Assembly: GCA_035403085.1 (NCBI GenBank)
Contig: DAONEM010000001.1
Coordinates: 62,001-126,000, forward strand
Origin: JAMOAD01 sp023621955
Lineage (GTDB): Bacteria > Acidobacteriota > Aminicenantia > JAMOAD01
Length of the DNA stretch: 64,000 bases
Direction of reading: 5' to 3'
Below the pieces are notes generated by a model. It was not told where the DNA came from. It was given only the letters and a program-made list of their open reading frames with translations, and did not search any database. A program made the position numbers and the translations under genes. Every line of letters starts with the position of its first letter. Within the stretch, counting starts at the first letter, position 1. This document shows positions 59,271 through 64,000 of the stretch, one piece after another.

Positions 59271-60184
59271 CACCGGGAACCCAGGAACTCCTCTCTCAAC
59301 TCTGCGGCAATGCCCACCTTTCCACGGAAGCCGAAACGGGTGGTCACGAGATCGCACTTGGTACGGAAGAGGTGGACAACCCTTGATCTGTAACTTCCGA
59401 AGTTCCGGGAGAATTCGTAGTAGTTGGCTTGCCCTTTGGCAACGGTCAGATCGGCTCTCTCCAGAGAGCTCTTAAACTGAGGAGAGGCTTCTTGAAAGGA
59501 GATTCCCAGAGTATCGGGACCGGCGAGGACAAGCTCGACCGGAAGCTTCGTTATGCCTACCTGGTCGAGATCGCCAAGAACCACATCGGAGGTGATCGCA
59601 CCACCCCGGTAGACGACATCGACTTTTATCCCCATCTTCAGAAACTCTTCGATCAAGAGGGCGTCCAGAGCTACCTCGCCGACATTGTCCAGGACGTAAA
59701 GAACCCGGTGGACCGAAGGAAGGGAGTCAAAAAGGAGCGAAGATTCGTCCAGAGAGAGGGGCTTGTCGGCGGTCTCCCTCAGGAGGCGGTAAAAATCCTC
59801 GCAGGTCAGCTGGTAACCTGTCCCCACGGTTCTAAAGTCAAGTTCGTTTCCCGCGATAGCCCACTTCACCAACCTGCAGAAACGTTCCTTGTCCGCGAGA
59901 GGAGAGACCTCGCGACGAACGGCTTGGGCCACGTCGATCCCGGCCCGGTTACACTTGTCCCTCAGTTCGGAAAAGAGGTTGTCCCGACCGTAGTAAGATT
60001 TCAAGACCCGATGGGCCTTGGTGATGTAGGTGGAAGGGGTCACCTCGAAGTCAAAGGGCGGGTTAAGGGCGGACCAGACACGCTCGGTCAGAAGTTTTCT
60101 GATCTCAGGGTCACCCTCGATCAGCTCCAAGCCTCCGATGATGTCATCGATGAAACAGGGAAAACATTTCAGCTCGGTCTTCAT
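59267..60184 (-). CDS. DUF89 (ARMT1-like) metal-dependent phosphatase
   Basis: Predicted damage-control phosphatase of 305 residues, acting on phosphorylated metabolites such as unwanted sugar or nucleotide phosphates. It shows the N-terminal C7-FP-C10 pair of the prokaryotic subfamily I, VLDNVGEVALDALLIEEF with the metal-binding Asp-Asn, VYRGGAITSDV, and the KGQANYYEF motif. The exact substrate is unknown. It lies 3 nt after the CDP-alcohol phosphatidyltransferase gene and overlaps the exported protein gene. Confidence 0.87.
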   Translation of the reverse strand: MKTELKCFPCFIDDIIGGLELIEGDPEIRKLLTERVWSALNPPFDFEVTPSTYITKAHRVLKSYYGRDNLFSELRDKCNRAGIDVAQAVRREVSPLADKERFCRLVKWAIAGNELDFRTVGTGYQLTCEDFYRLLRETADKPLSLDESSLLFDSLPSVHRVLYVLDNVGEVALDALLIEEFLKMGIKVDVVYRGGAITSDVVLGDLDQVGITKLPVELVLAGPDTLGISFQEASPQFKSSLERADLTVAKGQANYYEFSRNFGSYRSRVVHLFRTKCDLVTTRFGFRGKVGIAAELREEFLGSRW

Positions 60185-60187
60185 CGG

Positions 60188-60754
60188 TTATTTCTTGACC
60201 TTCTGAACGTGGTGGAAGTTGGCGATGGTGTAATCGAAAGCCGACAAGAGTGTCACCATGGTCACGATGAAGAAGATCGTGTAAGCAGTGCTGTGAAGCG
60301 AGGCAAAGATTTCGATATGGAAGAGGTTCTTCAGGTTGATCAGAAGGAGAACGAGGAGAACGCCAATGGCCTGAACCTCGGCCTTGAACTTCCCGCTGAT
60401 CCTTGCCGCAACGACCTCGCCCCGCAAGGAGGCGATCAACCTCAAGGCACTCACCAAAGAGTCCCTGTAGAAGATGATCAGCACCATCCATCCAGGCATC
60501 AACCCCGCGGCCAAGAAGGTGATGAAGTAGGTGAAGCGAGAAAGGCTATCGGCAAAAGGGTCAAAAATCTTGCCGAAGTCTGTCACCTCTTTTCGGGAAC
60601 GGGCGATAAAGCCATCGAAGAGGTCCGAGAGCTCCTCAAGAGCAAACACAACAAAGGCCAGGAGTTTTCCCAGGATTCCGCCGTAGAGGAAGAGAAAGAA
60701 AAAGAGCGGGGAGAGGAGTAGGCGCATCAGGGTAAGGCGGTTAGAAATAGTCAT
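60188..60754 (-). CDS. CDP-alcohol phosphatidyltransferase (PgsA-like)
   Basis: Inner-membrane enzyme of 188 residues, probably making phosphatidylglycerophosphate. The full CDP-AP motif is present: D44-LF-D47-G-FI-A-R-8 residues-G61-KIF-D65-PFA-D69. About five to six membrane helices follow. Phosphatidylinositol or other headgroups are possible because the motif is shared. AAGGA precedes the ATG and a TATAAT lies 17 nt further upstream. It opens a short operon with the DUF89 and exported-protein genes. Confidence 0.88.
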   Translation of the reverse strand: MTISNRLTLMRLLLSPLFFFLFLYGGILGKLLAFVVFALEELSDLFDGFIARSRKEVTDFGKIFDPFADSLSRFTYFITFLAAGLMPGWMVLIIFYRDSLVSALRLIASLRGEVVAARISGKFKAEVQAIGVLLVLLLINLKNLFHIEIFASLHSTAYTIFFIVTMVTLLSAFDYTIANFHHVQKVKK

Positions 60755-60771
60755 GATTGTCCTTAAACGGT

Positions 60772-60800
60772 ATTATAGGAGAGGCGGAAAGAAAAAGCAA
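60772..60800 (-). promoter_or_regulatory. Promoter of the CDP-alcohol phosphatidyltransferase operon
   Basis: On the minus strand TTGCTT, 17 nt, perfect TATAAT. It is divergent from the relA promoter 18 nt away. Confidence 0.65.
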
Positions 60801-60817
60801 GCCGACAGAGGCGCTTC

Positions 60818-60846
60818 TTCTCAGATCCCGCGAAAGAGTCTATACT
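60818..60846 (+). promoter_or_regulatory. Promoter of the relA-type gene
   Basis: TTCTCA, 17 nt, TATACT, about 19 nt before the ATG with AGGAG in the leader. Confidence 0.6.
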
Positions 60847-60864
60847 CTCTCTAGGAGAAGCTCC

Positions 60865-62925
60865 ATGGAAAGGACTACTCAGGAAAGGTTGATCGATTGG
60901 GCAAAAAAGAATTACTCCTCCCAGCAAAGGGCCTTCGCCGAGAGGTTGGCTACCCGGGTCGGCGAGATTCTCGGTCCCGGAGAGGCCACCACGGCCGCCT
61001 ATGCCCTGCCCCTCTTCGAAACCTCCGGACCGGAGGGGGAACTTCGGGAGATTCTGGGAAACGAACTCTCGGAGAAGGTCGCCCTCCTCAGCCGTCTCGG
61101 CCGGGTCGCCTACCCTGAGACGGGAAAGAAGCTCAACGATCTCAGGCGCCTCTTCCTGGAGCTCACCGACGATGTCTCCCTGATTCTGATCAAGCTTGCC
61201 GAGAGGGTCGAAGCCATTCACGAGGCGGAGCTGTCGTCCTCACCGGACCTGAAGCGGCAGGCCGAAGAGGCCCTGGCCCTCTACGCCCCGATCGCCCAAC
61301 GGCTGGGCATTAGCCGTCTCTCGATCCCCCTCGAGGACAGCGGCTTCAAAAACCTCTTCCCCAAGGAGTTTCATCGGTTGGAGTACGCCCTGGACCGGCA
61401 ACGCCCTCTCTGGGAAGCGAAACTTCGGGACACCGGTAAGATTCTCAAGGATACCCTCTCGAAAGAGGGCCTTCAGATCGTCTCTCTGCAGGGAAGGGTC
61501 AAGAGGCTCTACAGCATCTTCCGCAAGATTCGCAACAAAGGGGTCTCCCTGGAGGAGATCTTCGACCTTCTCGCCCTGAGGGTCATCACCTCTTCCCCCC
61601 CGGAGTGCTACCTCGCTCTGGGAATCATCCACAGCCACTGGACACCCATTGAGGGTCGCTTCAGGGATTGGATCGCCTACCCCAAAGCGAACGGGTACCG
61701 TTCGATCCAGACGACCATCCTCTCCCGGAACGGAGACAGGTATGAGATTCAGATCCGAACCGAGGAGATGCACCGGGAAGCCGAGTACGGCGCCGCCGCC
61801 CATTGGAGCTACAAAGAGGGAGGGAAGGCCTCCCGGGAGAGTTGGATCAACCGTCTCAAGGAGTTCCTCGAAAACGATGAGTTCTTCTACGACCCTTCGG
61901 CGTTGAAGGAGATTCTCAAGGAGGAGATGAAACGGGACTTCATCAACGTCCTCACCCCGAAGGGGCACATCCTCTCCCTTCCCGAAGGCTCTTGCCCCGT
62001 GGACTTCGCTTACGGCATCCACACCGAGTTGGGCCATAAAACAGTTGGATCCAGAGTGAACGGGAAACTCGTCCCCTTGTCGACCCCCCTCAAGTCCGGA
62101 GACGTCGTGGAGATTCTCTCCTCCACCAAGGCCAAGCCCTCCCAAGATTGGCTCAACTTTGTCAAGAGCTCACGGGGGCGATCCAAGATCCGGGAGTGGT
62201 TCCGACAAAACCAGAAAGAGGCGTTCCTGGCGGAGGGGAAGAAACGTTGGGAGAGTATCCTCCGCCGCTATCAGAAAAGACTCAAGGGGCTTCCGGAGGA
62301 ACCGGAGAAGGGGTTTCGGGAGAGGGTCAAGAACGCCGGCTATGGAAACGACATCGACGCCTTCTTCCTCTCTCTGGCCTCAGGGGCTCTAGGATCGGGG
62401 CTGCAGGTTCTCAAGCGCCTCTTCCCGGAAGTGACCGCCCCTAAGAAGAGCCCGCCTGTGGCTCAGACGGCCCAGCGGCTCCGTACCCCAGAGGTGATCG
62501 TCCAAGGAGTCTCGGGGCTGGAGGTTCACCTAGCCCGCTGCTGCCTCCCCCTCCGAGGGGAAGGGATCGTCGCCTATATCACTAAGACGAGGGGAATCTC
62601 CATTCACGCCTCCCGCTGTCCTCTGATCAAGAGGGAAGTTGATGCGAGCCGTTTCAGAGAGGCCCTCTGGGCGGAGGGAACCAGCCTGCAAGAGGTTCCC
62701 GCGATCTTTTACGGAGAGGAGGCTCAGCCCATCATTACGTCCCTGATCAACCTCGCCTCGGAGGAGAAGATCGGCGTGAAGGCTCTCCACCAGAGAGGAA
62801 CTTTCCCGGAAATTTCGGTGGAGATCATCCTTCAGCTGGAGAATCTGGAACAGTTGAAGCGGTTTCTTCACAGGGCGGAGGGACTTCCCCCGATCAGGGG
62901 AGTCTACACCCCCGCCCTGCCGTGA
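60865..62925 (+). CDS. relA: RelA/SpoT family (p)ppGpp synthetase with degenerate HD domain
   Basis: Stringent-response alarmone enzyme of 686 residues. The N-terminal hydrolase region has lost the HD metal motif: where active enzymes read LLHDVVED and KLADRLHNM, this one reads ALPLFETSG and KLAERVEAI, so hydrolysis is unlikely. The synthetase domain is kept: RVKRLYSIFRKI, GRFRDWIAYPKANGYRSIQTTIL (with Gln for the usual His), EIQIRTEEMHREAEYGAAAHW. TGS (FINVLTPKGHILSLPEG), a Cys-rich zinc-like region (ARCCLPLRGEGIVAYITKTRG) and a C-terminal ACT domain follow. AGGAG lies 7 nt before the ATG. Confidence 0.92.
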   Translation: MERTTQERLIDWAKKNYSSQQRAFAERLATRVGEILGPGEATTAAYALPLFETSGPEGELREILGNELSEKVALLSRLGRVAYPETGKKLNDLRRLFLELTDDVSLILIKLAERVEAIHEAELSSSPDLKRQAEEALALYAPIAQRLGISRLSIPLEDSGFKNLFPKEFHRLEYALDRQRPLWEAKLRDTGKILKDTLSKEGLQIVSLQGRVKRLYSIFRKIRNKGVSLEEIFDLLALRVITSSPPECYLALGIIHSHWTPIEGRFRDWIAYPKANGYRSIQTTILSRNGDRYEIQIRTEEMHREAEYGAAAHWSYKEGGKASRESWINRLKEFLENDEFFYDPSALKEILKEEMKRDFINVLTPKGHILSLPEGSCPVDFAYGIHTELGHKTVGSRVNGKLVPLSTPLKSGDVVEILSSTKAKPSQDWLNFVKSSRGRSKIREWFRQNQKEAFLAEGKKRWESILRRYQKRLKGLPEEPEKGFRERVKNAGYGNDIDAFFLSLASGALGSGLQVLKRLFPEVTAPKKSPPVAQTAQRLRTPEVIVQGVSGLEVHLARCCLPLRGEGIVAYITKTRGISIHASRCPLIKREVDASRFREALWAEGTSLQEVPAIFYGEEAQPIITSLINLASEEKIGVKALHQRGTFPEISVEIILQLENLEQLKRFLHRAEGLPPIRGVYTPALP

Positions 62926-62932
62926 AGAGCTC

Positions 62933-64000
62933 TTAGCTACGGAGTTTGGCGGCTACCGCTTCGCCCATCTCCAGGGTCTTGTTGGAACCACCCATATCGT
63001 AGGTTCTGACTTTTCCTTCCTTGATGACGGCGGCCACGGCTTCGTGGATGGCCTTGGCTTTCTCTTTCTCCCCAAGCCAGTCGAGCATCATACCGGCGGC
63101 CAGGATCGTGGCCAAGGGGTTGACCTTGTAGAGCCCGGCGTACTTAGGAGCCGATCCGTGGGTCGGTTCGAAGACGGCCAGATTGTCCCCGATGTTTCCG
63201 GAGCAACCAAAGCCGAGTCCTCCAACCATCTGGGCGCAGAGATCGGAGATGATGTCGCCGTAAAGGTTGGAAGCCACGAGAACATCGTAGTTGAAGGGGT
63301 TCTTGAGGAGCCACATGGTCATGGCGTCGATGTTGGCTTCATCGAACTGAACCATGGGGTACTCCTTGGCCACCTCTTTAGCGATGTCCAGGAAGAGTCC
63401 GTCCGTTGCGCGGACAACGTTGGCCTTATGGACAACGGTCACCTTCTTGCGGTTGTTGTTCTTGGCAAACTCGAAGGCCGCCCGGATGATCCTCTCGGAG
63501 CTCTTCTTGGTGTTGACCTTGCAAGAGATGGCGTACTGGTCCAGAGGGAGATCCTTGAAGGCGGCGAAGGGCTTGGAGAGCTCTTTGAGCACGTTCGCCA
63601 AGGCTTCTGGAACGGGGTTGAACTCAACACCGGAGTAGAGGCCTTCCGTGTTCTCTCTGAAGACCACGATGTCGATGTTCTCTTTATAGTTGAGAGGATT
63701 GCCTGGGAAGGCCTTGATTGGACGCAGACAGGTGTAGAGATCAAACTGCTGTCTCATCTTCACGATGGGAGAGCGGTAGACCAGGCCCTTGTCACGCAGT
63801 TCCGGGGCCAATTCCGCGACAGCCACCTTCGCCGGCTTCGAGGTAATGGCACCGAAGAGGGCGGCGTCAACCCTTTTTAAAAGATCGACCGTTCTAGGAG
63901 GAAAGGGATCCCCTTCCCGGCACCAGAACTCCCAGCCGATGTCGCCGTACTCGTAATCGGCGTCGAAACCGATGGCTTTCAAAACGATCATGGCCGCCTC
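62933..64000 (-). CDS. Isocitrate/homoisocitrate dehydrogenase family protein, N-terminus outside window
   Basis: NAD(P)-dependent beta-decarboxylating dehydrogenase. The visible 355 residues run from just after the first strand to the C-terminus. VVFRENTEGLYSGVEF is the isocitrate/homoisocitrate-type substrate loop; isopropylmalate dehydrogenases read differently here. VVHKANVVRATDGLF with the catalytic Lys, NLYGDIISDLCAQMVGGLG with the metal Asp, and EPTHGSAPKYAG of the cofactor loop are intact. No stop or start is seen before the right edge, so the gene continues. It converges with relA, 7 nt apart. Confidence 0.9.
   Translation of the reverse strand, partial: EAAMIVLKAIGFDADYEYGDIGWEFWCREGDPFPPRTVDLLKRVDAALFGAITSKPAKVAVAELAPELRDKGLVYRSPIVKMRQQFDLYTCLRPIKAFPGNPLNYKENIDIVVFRENTEGLYSGVEFNPVPEALANVLKELSKPFAAFKDLPLDQYAISCKVNTKKSSERIIRAAFEFAKNNNRKKVTVVHKANVVRATDGLFLDIAKEVAKEYPMVQFDEANIDAMTMWLLKNPFNYDVLVASNLYGDIISDLCAQMVGGLGFGCSGNIGDNLAVFEPTHGSAPKYAGLYKVNPLATILAAGMMLDWLGEKEKAKAIHEAVAAVIKEGKVRTYDMGGSNKTLEMGEAVAAKLRS

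Noticed and set aside
61240..62145. Open frame of about 300 codons antisense to relA
   Set aside because: It lies wholly within conserved relA sequence, is Gly/Leu-rich and lacks any domain pattern.
1..64000. CRISPR array, insertion sequence, prophage or integrase
   Set aside because: I saw no regularly spaced direct repeats, no transposase or integrase domain and no phage structural genes.

Overview
The window reads as a compact chromosomal segment of a Gram-negative bacterium that makes lipopolysaccharide. It carries the outer-membrane assembly and lipid A block bamA-skp-fabZ-lpxA-lpxI, and the order lolB-like/ispE/tRNA-Gln/prs/rplY/pth followed by rpsF/rpsR/rplI/dnaB, which recalls Deltaproteobacteria and other deep Gram-negative phyla such as Acidobacteria or Aminicenantes. 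I cannot name a genus. Three runs of exactly 100 N (32873-32972, 34994-35093, 43947-44046) show a draft scaffold, probably metagenomic. Genes are packed tightly, with many ATGA/GTGA/TAATG start-stop overlaps. Visible promoters are sigma70-like (TTGACA-17-TATAAT).

Layout. 1-4.4 kb (minus): an operon of lysine 2,3-aminomutase, two different D-Ala-D-Ala-ligase-fold ATP-grasp enzymes and a GNAT acetyltransferase, with a partial aldo/keto reductase downstream. This is the best candidate for an undescribed pathway. 4.7-6.5 kb (plus): conserved hypothetical, YgjP-like metalloprotein, methyltransferase. 6.5-11.4 kb (minus): phoH-pgpH-ybeY-CNNM/CorC. 11.6-24.6 kb (plus): bamA, skp, fabZ, lpxA, lpxI, a Gfo/Idh/MocA oxidoreductase, a beta-lactamase-fold serine hydrolase, a TonB-like protein, an Fe-S RNA uridine methyltransferase and a heterodimeric ABC exporter. 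24.6-30.1 kb: nucleotide-sugar epimerase, two MacB-type permeases, NCS2 purine permease, thioredoxin-like protein. 30.3-35 kb (plus): hypothetical, acyl-CoA ligase, TrkH/TrkA potassium uptake, coaE (cut by a gap).

35.1-37 kb: an epimerase (cut by the same gap), then about 1.1 kb without a credible gene. That stretch has two copies of a 16-nt palindrome, two DnaA-box-like 9-mers one helical turn apart, an AT palindrome and a cluster of hairpins. 37-42.1 kb (plus): LbH acetyltransferase, DUF401 permease, AlaX-type editing protein, ParB-like protein, spore-photoproduct-lyase-like radical SAM enzyme. 42.1-52.2 kb (minus): a long translation/replication operon from a TPR/LolB-like protein through ispE, tRNA-Gln, prs, rplY, pth, rpsF, rpsR, rplI and dnaB to a gapped uvrA. 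52.2-55.6 kb (plus): rpmE, prfA, prmC, HD-GYP response regulator. 55.5-60.8 kb (minus): recD2, truB, exported protein, DUF89 protein, CDP-alcohol phosphatidyltransferase. 60.9-64 kb: RelA-type (p)ppGpp synthetase and a truncated isocitrate-dehydrogenase-family gene.

Themes. Envelope biogenesis sits beside housekeeping translation genes. PgpH (c-di-AMP hydrolase family) and TrkH/TrkA may be linked through c-di-AMP. UvrA and the photolyase-like enzyme converge, suggesting a DNA-repair neighbourhood. Several first genes of transcripts have a -10 box ending only 5-6 nt before the start codon, suggesting leaderless mRNAs alongside ordinary Shine-Dalgarno starts.
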